From Actinomycetota bacterium (GTDB lineage: Bacteria; Actinomycetota; Actinomycetes; Nanopelagicales; Nanopelagicaceae), in NCBI GenBank assembly GCA_947490845.1, contig CANLHI010000007.1, positions 1 to 39,212 of the forward strand: DNA of 39,212 nucleotides, read 5' to 3'. Position numbers and translations under genes: made by a program. Positions within the stretch are counted from its first letter, which is position 1, and each line of letters starts with the position of its first letter. The notes under the pieces were generated by a model, which saw nothing but the letters and a program-made list of their open reading frames with translations, ran no database searches and was not told where the DNA came from. This document shows positions 7,875-15,931 of this stretch, piece after piece.

Positions 7875-8291
7875 TTGAACACTTCACAACGGCGCTCCGC
7901 TGCGCAGATCTATCGAGATTACAACGCAGCGGAGAACCGTCATGACCTTTCGGGAACAACCGCGTTGGTGGCAACAGATCTACACGTAGAGGTAAACGGC
8001 GTTCCCCAAGTTTCCTCTGGAGCAGATGATGAAGCCGCGATGGCGATTTTGTATGAGATTTACCCTGACTACCGGCGCGAGATAAAGAGAATCATTGATT
8101 CTGGTGATGAGGCTGCTGTTATTTGGAGGATGCTAGGTACGCCTTCTTCTAGTATCAAAGGAATACTCCCTTTAGATGTTGAAGGAGTTTCAGTCGTCAC
8201 TGGTGACGGTTTTGTCTTAACCAAGGCTAGCCTTTATGCAGATAGTTCGGCTCTTGACCAAGCGTTGGATCGTGCACGTGAAGCGAAGTGA
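7875..8291 (+). CDS. SnoaL-like / NTF2-fold protein
   Basis: This is a 138-residue protein with the pattern of the SnoaL/NTF2-like cone fold: an N-terminal helix (SAAQIYRDYNAAENRHDL), strand ATDLHVEVNG, a helix-rich middle (AMAILYEIYPDYRREIKRII), then alternating strands EAAVIWRMLG and GVSVVTGDGFVLTKASLYAD. Members range from ester cyclases and isomerases to non-enzymatic binding proteins, and no catalytic residue can be assigned here. The only start that keeps the whole first helix is TTG 7875, 12 nt after the hydantoinase stop; no good Shine-Dalgarno sequence is seen, so expression may rely on translational coupling. It sits between the hydantoinase and dipeptidase genes and probably shares their transcript. 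Function in the pathway is open. Confidence 0.7.
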   Translation: MNTSQRRSAAQIYRDYNAAENRHDLSGTTALVATDLHVEVNGVPQVSSGADDEAAMAILYEIYPDYRREIKRIIDSGDEAAVIWRMLGTPSSSIKGILPLDVEGVSVVTGDGFVLTKASLYADSSALDQALDRAREAK

Positions 8292-8300
8292 GGATTATTA

Positions 8301-9305
8301 ATGATCGCACTTAAATTTGCAGATTGTCATAACGATCTTTTATTGGGCGTTCTCCATCAAAAAGAACGCGGTATTGCAGATCCTTTTGGCGACTTTTGGT
8401 TGCCACAACTTAAAGCTGGCAATGTAGTTCTACAAGTTCTGCCTGTATATGTTGAAGAACAATTCATCGGTGAAGGTGCACTTCGCCGGTCAATGATTCT
8501 TTTCGAAAATGCTTGGCAAATTGCCGATCAACACAAGAGTGATGTTGTGCTCTGTTTGAATTCCGGAGACATCACCAAGGCACATGCTGAAGGGAAAATT
8601 GCTTTAGTACTGGCCGTTGAAGGCGCAGAAGCTGCCGGCAGCAGTCTGGAATTTTTTAACCTATTTTTCAAAATGGGGGTTCGACTACTTTCGCTAACCT
8701 GGAATCGCAGAACAATGTTTGCCGATGGCGTTGGCGAATCCGATACGGGTGGGAAACTAACTTCACTTGGAATCGAAGCGATTGCTGAGATGGAGAGAAT
8801 CGGCATGATTCTAGATGTCAGCCACATATCTGAAAATGGTTTCTGGCACGTTGCAGACGTTGCTAAAAAACCCTTCATAGCAAGTCACTCATCGATGTAT
8901 GAGCTTCAGCCACATCCAAGAAATCTCCGCGATAACCAAGCCACCCGAATTATTGACGGTGGTGGCTTCGTAGCCCTCAACGCATTTGGCAGTTTTCTTT
9001 CAGATACCCCAACCGTTGATTCAATGATTGATCACGTTGAATACGCCGTGAATTTAGTCGGAGAAAATAACGTTGGTTTCGGATTTGATTTCATGAAGGA
9101 TTTGATTGACCAAGTGGATCCAGTGCTAGGGAAGACGCTAGTAGATGTTTCTAAGTGGCCATTTATTCCAGGTTTAGATCGCCCGTCAGATTTGTCAACT
9201 TTTGGAGCACGATTGCTCGAAAGACTGGGTGAAGAGTTAGCAAATGATGTCGCTTGGCGCAGCATGACCAATGCTTTGGAAAAGTTATTACCTAACCGCA
9301 AGTAA
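8301..9305 (+). CDS. Membrane dipeptidase family (peptidase M19) amidohydrolase
   Basis: This is a 334-residue member of the M19 renal dipeptidase family, a TIM-barrel zinc amidohydrolase. All metal-ligand positions can be placed: HxD in DCHNDLL (His10, Asp12), the bridging Glu in AVEGAE (Glu107), His175 in DVSHISENG, His196 in ASHSS, and the catalytic-type Asp in GFGFDF (about residue 263). It has no signal peptide and is probably cytoplasmic. Known M19 activities include hydrolysis of dipeptides with a D-residue at the C-terminus and of other N-acyl or carbamoyl amino acids. In this setting, downstream of a hydantoinase, it could cleave an N-acyl or N-carbamoyl product, which is inference. 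The start is supported by GAGG before ATG 8301, and it lies 9 nt after the SnoaL-like gene. Confidence 0.85.
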   Translation: MIALKFADCHNDLLLGVLHQKERGIADPFGDFWLPQLKAGNVVLQVLPVYVEEQFIGEGALRRSMILFENAWQIADQHKSDVVLCLNSGDITKAHAEGKIALVLAVEGAEAAGSSLEFFNLFFKMGVRLLSLTWNRRTMFADGVGESDTGGKLTSLGIEAIAEMERIGMILDVSHISENGFWHVADVAKKPFIASHSSMYELQPHPRNLRDNQATRIIDGGGFVALNAFGSFLSDTPTVDSMIDHVEYAVNLVGENNVGFGFDFMKDLIDQVDPVLGKTLVDVSKWPFIPGLDRPSDLSTFGARLLERLGEELANDVAWRSMTNALEKLLPNRK

Positions 9306-9321
9306 CGGTAAGAAAAATGAC

Positions 9322-10101
9322 TTATCCGCGTGGATCGCGGTAAATATTAGGTTCAATAATTGGAACCCAAGCATCCATTTCAGCACGATCCGGAGTCTCA
9401 TATCCGAGAGCGTTGCTAATTCCCCAGTTTTGACGCAAGCGAATATCTGCGAGCATTTCGGCATAACGTAGGGGCGCAACAAGAGCATCGATAACAGGAA
9501 CTCCGAGTTCATCTTGAACTTTCTTGTAGAACCCGAATTCAATTGTGCAACCAAGCACGATTACATCGGCGCCGTCTTCTTCGACGGCCTTACGTGCTTC
9601 CTCGAGAATTCTTTCTTCTGTGCAGGCGGGATCTTTTTGAAATTCAGAAACCGTCATACGAAGTTTTCTAAATGACGCAAAGCGATCTTCAAAGCCATAC
9701 TTAACTACGTTCTCATGCATTTCTGGAATCCACTTTGAACGGCCTACTAAAATCGAAATGCGCTCACCGAGAGTGCTTGCGATATGTAGGGAAGCTTCGG
9801 CTGGAGCAGTAACCGCCATCTTGCTTGTAACTTCGCGACCTGCACGTAAAAATGGATCGTAAAAACATCCAATGACGGCTGCGTCGTATCCTTGTTCTTC
9901 GCCCCAACGAATTGCGCCCATAGTCGGACCCGCGGCGACCATTTCATATGCGTTGTATTCCAAGTGCTGCATCTTGACGCCTTTGAGCGAGCAGACATCA
10001 ATCCGCGTATCTGGATACGCCTCATCGCGAAGAGCATCGCTGATTGGTTTGTCGTAAGCATCGAATCCAACAGGATTGATCCAAAGTAGGCGACGGGACA
10101 T
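9322..10101 (-). CDS. Hydantoin / aspartate-glutamate racemase family protein
   Basis: This 259-residue protein belongs to the cofactor-independent Asp/Glu/hydantoin racemase superfamily, in which two Cys residues act as acid and base. Both are present in expected contexts: Cys79 in VIGCFYDP and Cys185 in VLGCTIEF. The opening LLWINPVGFDAYD resembles hydantoin racemases, which begin with an INPN-like motif, and YDPFLRAGRE follows the first Cys as in that subgroup. A full AGGAGG lies 6 nt before the ATG. It converges with the M19 gene, leaving only 16 nt between stops, and is divergent from the sugar ABC operon. With DUF917 and HyuA nearby, a hydantoin or carbamoyl-amino-acid epimerising role is the best guess; an Asp/Glu or maleate isomerase-like activity remains possible. 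Confidence 0.82.
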   Translation of the reverse strand: MSRRLLWINPVGFDAYDKPISDALRDEAYPDTRIDVCSLKGVKMQHLEYNAYEMVAAGPTMGAIRWGEEQGYDAAVIGCFYDPFLRAGREVTSKMAVTAPAEASLHIASTLGERISILVGRSKWIPEMHENVVKYGFEDRFASFRKLRMTVSEFQKDPACTEERILEEARKAVEEDGADVIVLGCTIEFGFYKKVQDELGVPVIDALVAPLRYAEMLADIRLRQNWGISNALGYETPDRAEMDAWVPIIEPNIYRDPRG

Positions 10102-10120
10102 ATGAACCTCCTAATAATGA

Positions 10121-10179
10121 TGAGGCGAAGCCTCAATGGCGAAATGTCAACTAACCTAGGGGTGAGGCCAAAAGGCTTC
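10121..10179. repeat. Two short hairpins upstream of the racemase gene
   Basis: TGAGGC-GAA-GCCTCA at 10121-10135 is a 6-bp stem with a GAA loop. GAGGCC-AAAA-GGCTTC at 10164-10179 is a 6-bp stem including one G-T pair. Both lie in the divergent gap 10102-10320, on the racemase leader side. Neither has a T-tract. Confidence 0.4.
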
Positions 10180-10230
10180 CCAAAGCTCGTTATTGAGCCC
10201 AAATATGCACTATTTCGTTATAAAACACCA

Positions 10231-10259
10231 TTGTTATTGGCAGCAAAAATACTTACTAT
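10231..10259 (+). promoter_or_regulatory. Predicted promoter of the ribose-type ABC operon
   Basis: TTGTTA (10231-10236) and TACTAT (10254-10259) are spaced by 17 bp. Transcription would begin near 10266, giving a leader of about 55 nt that contains the AAGGAGAAGAG ribosome-binding tract before ATG 10321. No other coding potential is seen in 10102-10320. Confidence 0.55.
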
Positions 10260-10320
10260 TCAGGCTGGGTAATTCGGCCCGCTTACCGCTTCCTACAGGA
10301 TGCGAGCATAAGGAGAAGAG

Positions 10321-11340
10321 ATGAATCTACGTTCATCATCACGACGCAGCACGCGAGCAATCGCAGCTGCTGCACTCGCGGTATCAATGCTTGCTGCTGG
10401 ATTCACAGGGATTACCTCTGCATCAGCCGCATCGCCAATCAACGTCGCATATCTATCTGCAAGCTCTGCCAACACATGGCTAAAGGCTTCAAAGGTTCAG
10501 ATGGACAAGATTGCTAAAGCAAACAATATGAAGATCACTGAGTTTGATGCACAGTTCAAGCCAGGCGAGCAAGCTAAGCAAATCCAAGATGTAATTGCAT
10601 CTGGTAAGTACAAGGCTTTGATCATCGCATCAGTAGACGGCGCTGGAATCATTCCTTCACTCCAGGACGCACTTGCTGCTGGCCTCAAGGTTGGAATTCT
10701 TAACCAAGTTGTTGGAACAAAGCTCGATACAGCTAAGCCACAATTTGCTGGACCTTCTGTAGTTGTAATGGTTCCACCAAAGACTTCCGGTGAGCGTCTA
10801 GGTAAGTTGACACTGAAGGCTTGCGAAGGAAAGACATCTTGCAAAGTTGTCTTCTTCTATGGCATCAAGGGTATTCCTCTAGATACTGCAATCAAGGAAG
10901 GTTACGATGCTGTCATCGCAACTAACCCAGCAATTTCAATCGTTGCTGAAGGCGAAGGAAAGTACCTTGGCCCAGATGTAGCGCAAAAGGCTATGCAAGA
11001 TATCTTGAGCTCAACTCCTGCCTTCGATGTTGTTGTTGGTCCAGACCAAGCAATCCAAGGCGTTGTACTTGCACTTACTGATGCAGGCAAGATGGGAACC
11101 GCAAAGCTAATTGGCTTTGGTGGTTCAAAGGCTGCCATTAATGGTGTCAAGAACGGAACTTGGTTTGCTGATCTCTTCGGAGCTCCAGGAACTGAAGGAA
11201 AGCTCTTGATGGATGCAATGGTTAAGGCCATTAAGACTGGTAAGAACTCTGGTGGAATTGATCCTGGGACTAAACTTCCTGACAGCGGTCTTGTAACAAA
11301 GGCAAACGTCAGCAAGTTCAAGGCGGAATGGAACGGTTAA
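10321..11340 (+). CDS. Sugar ABC transporter substrate-binding protein (RbsB-like)
   Basis: This is a 339-residue periplasmic-binding protein of the ribose/galactose type (Peripla_BP_4). Residues 1-36 form a signal peptide: Arg-rich start, Ala-rich core, SASA cleavage site. There is no lipobox Cys, unusual for an actinobacterial binding protein because one would expect a lipid anchor. The mature part follows the two-lobe pattern with NVAYLSASSANTW at the first strand, YKALIIASVDGAGIIPSLQDALAAGLKVGIL, and FDVVVGPDQAIQGVVLALTDAG plus KLIGFGG in the second lobe. A pair of Cys in KACEGKTSC may form a disulfide. The ATPase gene begins 68 nt later. The ligand cannot be deduced; the adjoining transaldolase points to a sugar, the adjoining racemase to an amino-acid-like compound. 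Confidence 0.88.
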   Translation: MNLRSSSRRSTRAIAAAALAVSMLAAGFTGITSASAASPINVAYLSASSANTWLKASKVQMDKIAKANNMKITEFDAQFKPGEQAKQIQDVIASGKYKALIIASVDGAGIIPSLQDALAAGLKVGILNQVVGTKLDTAKPQFAGPSVVVMVPPKTSGERLGKLTLKACEGKTSCKVVFFYGIKGIPLDTAIKEGYDAVIATNPAISIVAEGEGKYLGPDVAQKAMQDILSSTPAFDVVVGPDQAIQGVVLALTDAGKMGTAKLIGFGGSKAAINGVKNGTWFADLFGAPGTEGKLLMDAMVKAIKTGKNSGGIDPGTKLPDSGLVTKANVSKFKAEWNG

Positions 11341-11407
11341 TTCCCGATCCAGTTCGTTGATTTGAGGGAATTTCCTTCACACTTAGAGAAGAGAGTGGCA
11401 CCAAAAC

Positions 11408-12898
11408 GTGAAAATTGAAGTCAAAGAGATTTCAAAGCGTTTCGGTGCCACTCTCGCTTTAGATAGCGTTGCGCTAACTTTCGAAAGTGGAGAAATTCAT
11501 ACGCTGGTCGGCGAAAATGGTGCCGGCAAATCCACGCTAGGAAAGATTATCGCTGGTGTTTACCAGAAAGATTCCGGCACAATTCTTATAGATGGGCAAG
11601 TTGTAGAATACGCGACAACCTATGAAGCCCTCCAACGCGGAATAACAATTATTGCCCAGGAATTGTCTCTTGTTCCTGCGCGGTCAGTCATCGAGAATGT
11701 ATTTTTAGGAATAGAAGACACATCTGGACCCTTTGTTGCACGCAAGAAGTTACGGGAAAGATTTACCAAACTTGTCGCATCATCAGGAATTGATATAAAT
11801 CCTGATACGCCTGTCGGTGCCCTTAGAAATGGCGATCAACAGAAGGTGGAAATCCTGCGCGCGCTTGCTCGTAACTCAACAACCATCGTGATGGATGAGC
11901 CAACAGCACGTCTAAGTGCTGATGAAACCAGCGCGCTTAAGCACCTAATCATAGATCTCAAGGCCAAAGGCCACACAATTATTTTCGTTTCACATTTCTT
12001 AAATGATGTACTTGAAATTTCCGATAAGATTTCAATTATGCGTGATGGTCGCCTAGTGCGAACTTCCTTTCCAGCCGAGGAGAACCACAACACTTTGGTT
12101 GAAGCTATGACAGGTGCTGGATTTGGCAAGGTTTTTCCTGAGAAGTCCACCGCTTCGCAATCTGGTGCCACTGTATTAAAAGTAAATAACCTCACTGCTG
12201 GAAACCGATTCAAAGATATTTCATTTGAAATTAAATCTGGCGAGATACTAGGAATTGCTGGTTTAGTTGGTTCCGGAAGAACTGAATTAGTTAGATCAAT
12301 CTTCGGCGTTGATCGATTTGATAGTGGAAGCGTGGAATATCTGGGCGCAACTATGAATCGATTTTCACCTGCAAAATCAATCAAATTTGGGATCGGATTT
12401 CTTCCGGAATCTCGCAAAGATCAAGGAATTATCCCAGCACGTTCACTAAGTGAAAATATTTCACTACCCCATCTGAGCGCCCTCTCGCGCTTTGGATGGA
12501 TTAATAAGTCTGCAGAGCGAGGATTGGTTAATAAATTCTTCGCAATGTGTGGCATTAAGGCGGCTTCGGCACAAGTTCACATTTCAACACTTTCGGGCGG
12601 CAATCAGCAGAAAGCACTTTTTGCGCGAACTCTTGCAGGTTCTCCTAAGTTGTTCATCGCTGATGAACCAACTCGTGGAGTGGATGTCGGCTCGAAGCGG
12701 GCAATTTATGACTTGCTAACGGCGCAAGCCGCCGCTGGAATGGCGATTCTGGTTGTCTCTTCAGAACTCGACGAAGTAGTCGGAATAACTCATCGAGTAC
12801 TTGTAATGCGTGAGGGTCAGATTGTAAAAGAGCTGGCAGGGAGCGCTGTTACCGAAAACGCAGTTTTAGAAGCCGCTTTCGCAGGAAAAGTTAGTTAA
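11408..12898 (+). CDS. Sugar ABC transporter ATPase with two nucleotide-binding domains (RbsA/MglA-like)
   Basis: This is a 496-residue duplicated ATPase, the standard size for RbsA/XylG/MglA proteins. In the first domain, Walker A is GENGAGKST, the signature is LRNGDQQKVEI and Walker B ends IVMDEPTARLSADE. In the second domain the P-loop is the degenerate GLVGSGRTEL typical of this family, with signature LSGGNQQKALFARTL and FIADEPTRGVDVGS. It would couple ATP hydrolysis to uptake through the permease encoded 31 nt downstream. The start is GTG 11408; a GAGAAGAGAG tract lies upstream at somewhat long spacing. It belongs to the binding protein-ATPase-permease operon. Only one permease gene follows, as for a homodimeric RbsC-type channel. 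Confidence 0.92.
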   Translation: MKIEVKEISKRFGATLALDSVALTFESGEIHTLVGENGAGKSTLGKIIAGVYQKDSGTILIDGQVVEYATTYEALQRGITIIAQELSLVPARSVIENVFLGIEDTSGPFVARKKLRERFTKLVASSGIDINPDTPVGALRNGDQQKVEILRALARNSTTIVMDEPTARLSADETSALKHLIIDLKAKGHTIIFVSHFLNDVLEISDKISIMRDGRLVRTSFPAEENHNTLVEAMTGAGFGKVFPEKSTASQSGATVLKVNNLTAGNRFKDISFEIKSGEILGIAGLVGSGRTELVRSIFGVDRFDSGSVEYLGATMNRFSPAKSIKFGIGFLPESRKDQGIIPARSLSENISLPHLSALSRFGWINKSAERGLVNKFFAMCGIKAASAQVHISTLSGGNQQKALFARTLAGSPKLFIADEPTRGVDVGSKRAIYDLLTAQAAAGMAILVVSSELDEVVGITHRVLVMREGQIVKELAGSAVTENAVLEAAFAGKVS

Positions 12899-12929
12899 CC
12901 GTGAAATCAAATCTCAAGGAGAATGATCA

Positions 12930-13868
12930 ATGAATCTTTTGCGCCAGTCCTTAACTAAATTGGCTGTCATTTGGGCACTTGCCATCGTCTTCCTTGGCCT
13001 CACCGTCACAACTGATAACTTCTTTTCTGTCATGAATCTACGTAACATTCTTGATCAGCAGGCATTTGTTTTGATAATTGCTGGATTTGCCACAATTGTG
13101 ATTATCTCAGGTGGATTCGATGTCAGCCTGGGTGCGATTTATATTCTCTCTCCGATTGTTGCTCTAAAGGTTGAGAATACAACCGGTTCGGTTCTATATA
13201 TGGTCTTGGCTGGAGCAGCAGTGGGTATAACCGCTGGAATTATCAACGGCTTGATAATTGCCTATGGCAACATCAACTCGTTTATAACTACCTTAGCTAC
13301 GTCATTTATTTTATTTGGTCTCGCTTATATTTTGAGTGATGGATCGATTCTCATGATCTCTGATATCGAATCCCGATCATTTGTGACTACTAAAATATTT
13401 GGAATAACTTCGGCAACCTGGATGGCTTTCGTTTTCTTGATTATTTCTTGGATTTTGTTGGAACGCACCCGATTTGGGCGTTCAATATTCGCCGTAGGTG
13501 GAAATATCGAAGCGGCACGCCTTTCGGGAATTCGAGTTAATCGTATTCAAATAATTGCATTCACTCTAGGTGGTTTTGGTGCAGGTCTCGCTGGAGCACT
13601 TAATTCAATTCGCACAACTTCTGCGCAAGCATCCGATGACTTCAGTGTCATTTTTGCTGTGATTGCAGCAATTGTTGTTGGCGGAACATCCATCGCTGGC
13701 GGATCAGGAGCAATCTGGCGATCAGTGGCTGGTGTTTTCTTCATTGCAATTTTAGTTAATGGTTTTAACTTAAATGGTATTGATCCGGTATTCCAACGAA
13801 TTATCCAAGGTCTAGTTATTTTGCTTGCGGTTGGAGCTGACTCGATTCGTTCAACTCGCAAAACTTAA
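12930..13868 (+). CDS. Sugar ABC transporter permease (RbsC-like)
   Basis: This is a 312-residue integral membrane permease of the branched-chain/ribose family (BPD_transp_2), predicted by eye to have 8-10 membrane segments. Family landmarks include ILIIAGFATIVIISGGFDVSLGAIY near the first third, NGLIIAYGNINSFITTLAT, FGRSIFAVGGNIEAARLSGI, which is the loop that meets the ATPase, and VVGGTSIAGGSGAIWRSVAG. The start at ATG 12930 is supported by AAGGAG. It probably forms the homodimeric channel of the importer whose ATPase is encoded just upstream. The gene converges on the transaldolase gene; no terminator hairpin was found in the 70-bp gap between them. Confidence 0.92.
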   Translation: MNLLRQSLTKLAVIWALAIVFLGLTVTTDNFFSVMNLRNILDQQAFVLIIAGFATIVIISGGFDVSLGAIYILSPIVALKVENTTGSVLYMVLAGAAVGITAGIINGLIIAYGNINSFITTLATSFILFGLAYILSDGSILMISDIESRSFVTTKIFGITSATWMAFVFLIISWILLERTRFGRSIFAVGGNIEAARLSGIRVNRIQIIAFTLGGFGAGLAGALNSIRTTSAQASDDFSVIFAVIAAIVVGGTSIAGGSGAIWRSVAGVFFIAILVNGFNLNGIDPVFQRIIQGLVILLAVGADSIRSTRKT

Positions 13869-13938
13869 TTTTCAAACCAAGTTATCTACTAAATGCAGCA
13901 ATTCAATGACTGGGAAATTCACTAGCCCTGTTCTAGAT

Positions 13939-15015
13939 TTACTTATCTGGATTAGGAACTGTCACGTCGCGAACAAATGATTCAAGATCATTTACAGATT
14001 GCAAGAAGCCGCGCAGCGTGCGAAGCGTGGCGCCGAAGTTAGTAAATTCATCAACTTTTAAGCCATCTGCGTCATACATCTTGCGGAATTCAGGCAAGTC
14101 ATCGAGCATCGGTTGCAATATACGCGGGTCAACCGGTTCATCGATGCTATTTGGATTTGGAATGATTCCAGACTTATTGATCTTTACCTGCCAACCGTAA
14201 GGGGGGGAGATAACACAATCTCCACCGATGATCTGGCTCCAGTGCATGTGATTGCGAAATGCTGCAGATAGCAAACGAGTGCGATAGCCACGTTCTTTAT
14301 AAATCTTATGTGCGTTCTTAAATACAGCAATGCCCGCCCATTCCATGATTCCTGGATCGAGCATCACACCTGATTTTTCGGCAGAAACTTTTACCCAATC
14401 ATCCACGCGACCAACCATGATTGTGCAGACAGGACCCATCTGTGAAATATCTAGGCCTTCTGCTTCGCGACGCTTTAGTCCGCGTTCGATTGCTTCGGCA
14501 ACTGCAACCGTTTGTGCGACAGAGAAAGAAACGGTCGCGTTAAGGCTTACACCCGCATACGTTGCTTCTTCAAACGCGCTGATCGCCTCTGAAGTTACGG
14601 GAATCTTCACAATTATATTTTTAGCAAGTTTAGAGAATTCAATTGCTTGCGCAGTAAGAGCCTTGGCATCTCGGAAATTTCTTGGGTCAGTCTGTATTGA
14701 TAGGCGCCCGTTGCGTCCGTTGTATTTTTCGAATTCTGGTTCGAGAATTTTTGCTGCGTTGAGTGAGAGCTCTTTGACCATAGCCCAACCAATTGCATCA
14801 TCGGTTGCTGCTAAATTGGCTTTGGCATATTCCTTGATGCGCCCAATCCAGAAATCTTTATCTGCCTTAATCGCGCTTAGGGCGATGACCGGGTTGCATG
14901 TTGCTCCAACTATTCCCCAAGTAAGGGCATCTTTTAACTCTTTCGGATCAGCTGAGTCATTCCACAGAACTGTTTGTGAATTTTCCTTCATAATCAAGAA
15001 AGGGGACTGAGACAT
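13939..15015 (-). CDS. Transaldolase family protein
   Basis: This is a 358-residue class I aldolase of the transaldolase family (Pfam PF00923). The Schiff-base Lys is Lys137 in KNIIVKIPVT. The N-terminal acidic catalytic residue is probably Asp20 in LWNDSAD. The substrate-side Asn and Thr are in SLNATVSFS, aligning with Asn154 and Thr156 of E. coli TalB. The strand-2 motif reads GATCNPVI, not the usual ATTNPS, marking a divergent subfamily from the housekeeping actinobacterial transaldolase. GGAGG precedes the ATG. Its position, convergent with a ribose-type importer and followed upstream by a TauE/SafE exporter gene, suggests it cleaves a specific imported sugar phosphate and is not a general pentose-phosphate enzyme. 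That last step is inference. Confidence 0.85.
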   Translation of the reverse strand: MSQSPFLIMKENSQTVLWNDSADPKELKDALTWGIVGATCNPVIALSAIKADKDFWIGRIKEYAKANLAATDDAIGWAMVKELSLNAAKILEPEFEKYNGRNGRLSIQTDPRNFRDAKALTAQAIEFSKLAKNIIVKIPVTSEAISAFEEATYAGVSLNATVSFSVAQTVAVAEAIERGLKRREAEGLDISQMGPVCTIMVGRVDDWVKVSAEKSGVMLDPGIMEWAGIAVFKNAHKIYKERGYRTRLLSAAFRNHMHWSQIIGGDCVISPPYGWQVKINKSGIIPNPNSIDEPVDPRILQPMLDDLPEFRKMYDADGLKVDEFTNFGATLRTLRGFLQSVNDLESFVRDVTVPNPDK

Positions 15016-15037
15016 TTTTCCTCCGTTGAGTATTGCT

Positions 15038-15077
15038 AATTAAGGGTAACCCTAATTGCTGGTGAGGATTTAGTAAA
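15038..15077 (-). promoter_or_regulatory. Predicted transaldolase promoter with overlapping inverted repeat
   Basis: On the minus strand TTTACT (15072-15077) and TAGGGT (15049-15054) are 17 bp apart. The -10 lies inside an inverted repeat at 15038-15057, AGGGT-A-ACCCT with AATT outer arms and one bulged base on one side. A dimeric regulator could bind there and block transcription. Confidence 0.4.
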
Positions 15078-15117
15078 CTCACGCCAAGTCGCACACTCCA
15101 AAATCAATTGGGGGCAC

Positions 15118-15858
15118 TTAGGAGAGAATTAAATTAAGACCCGCGGCAGTTGCCGTTACAAGAGTGATCTTCTGAAATATTTCCAGATCAATTTTATCTA
15201 CCAATTTTCTACCCAAAATCGCACCGACAGGTACGGAAGGTAGTGCTGGAAATATGTAGTAAAACGACTCGAAATCAAGAAGACCGAGACCTAAAGTAAA
15301 TGGCAACTTAAAGATGTTTATAGCGAAGAAAAACCATGCAGTATTTCCTAGGAAATTCATCACTGAATTACGACGCATGAGTAAATAGATGCTCATAGGT
15401 GGCCCACCCGAGTTAGCCACCATGCTCATAAAGCCGGCCATTGACCCAAATACGACGCGAAGTGGTTTCGGATAGCGCAGGCTTATATCTAATTCTCGTT
15501 TTTGCAAACGTTGGCTTATTGGATAGAAAAGAACTAATAGAAGAACTATCCAACCAATTGTTTTTTTGAGTGACTCATCTGAAGAGTGCGACAAGAAATA
15601 GGCACCAACAATTACTCCGGCTATAACCGGCCAAATCAATTTCTGCAGCATTTTCCATTCGACATGTTTTCTATACACACCAATTGCGAATAGGTCTCCA
15701 AAAATTAAAAGAACTAACAAGACTCCAGTTGATTCTTTGGCTGGCATAATTGTTGCTAGCAGCGCAGCATTTACCATGCCGACTCCACCGATAGCGGTCT
15801 TTGATAAGCCAATTAAAAAGCCGATCAGCACCAAGAGAAGAATTAGACTCAGGCTCAT
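15118..15858 (-). CDS. TauE/SafE family sulfite/organosulfonate exporter-like membrane protein
   Basis: This is a 246-residue membrane protein of the TauE/SafE (DUF81) family, with about eight hydrophobic segments in two homologous halves. Landmarks are the N-terminal GFLIGLSKTAIGGVGMVNAALLA, the mid-protein GSMAGFMSMVANSGGPPMSIYLL and the C-terminal PSVPVGAILGRKLVDKI. Characterised relatives are linked to export of sulfite, sulfoacetate or sulfolactate, but many are of unknown substrate. It ends about 100 nt upstream of the transaldolase start on the same strand, so the two may be co-transcribed. A TAGACT hexamer lies 9 nt before the ATG, or 6 nt before an in-frame ATT, so the start is slightly uncertain. 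Confidence 0.82.
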   Translation of the reverse strand: MSLSLILLLVLIGFLIGLSKTAIGGVGMVNAALLATIMPAKESTGVLLVLLIFGDLFAIGVYRKHVEWKMLQKLIWPVIAGVIVGAYFLSHSSDESLKKTIGWIVLLLVLFYPISQRLQKRELDISLRYPKPLRVVFGSMAGFMSMVANSGGPPMSIYLLMRRNSVMNFLGNTAWFFFAINIFKLPFTLGLGLLDFESFYYIFPALPSVPVGAILGRKLVDKIDLEIFQKITLVTATAAGLNLILS

Positions 15859-15931
15859 AATGAATTGAGTCTAAGCGTTCGCGCGCTATTCTTTTCACTG
15901 TTGCAGGTTCGATGCCCATGGAGAGGAAGTC

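Noticed and set aside
11836-12417. 193-codon minus-strand open frame inside the double ATPase gene
   Set aside because: It is antisense to a clear ATPase gene, with no domain and no upstream signal.
13869-13938. Search for a terminator between the converging permease and transaldolase genes
   Set aside because: No stem longer than four base pairs with a T-run was found.
14330-15010. Long 226-codon open frame on the plus strand
   Set aside because: It lies antisense to the transaldolase gene, which has catalytic motifs and a ribosome site; the plus-strand product is Ser/Arg-rich with no recognisable domain.
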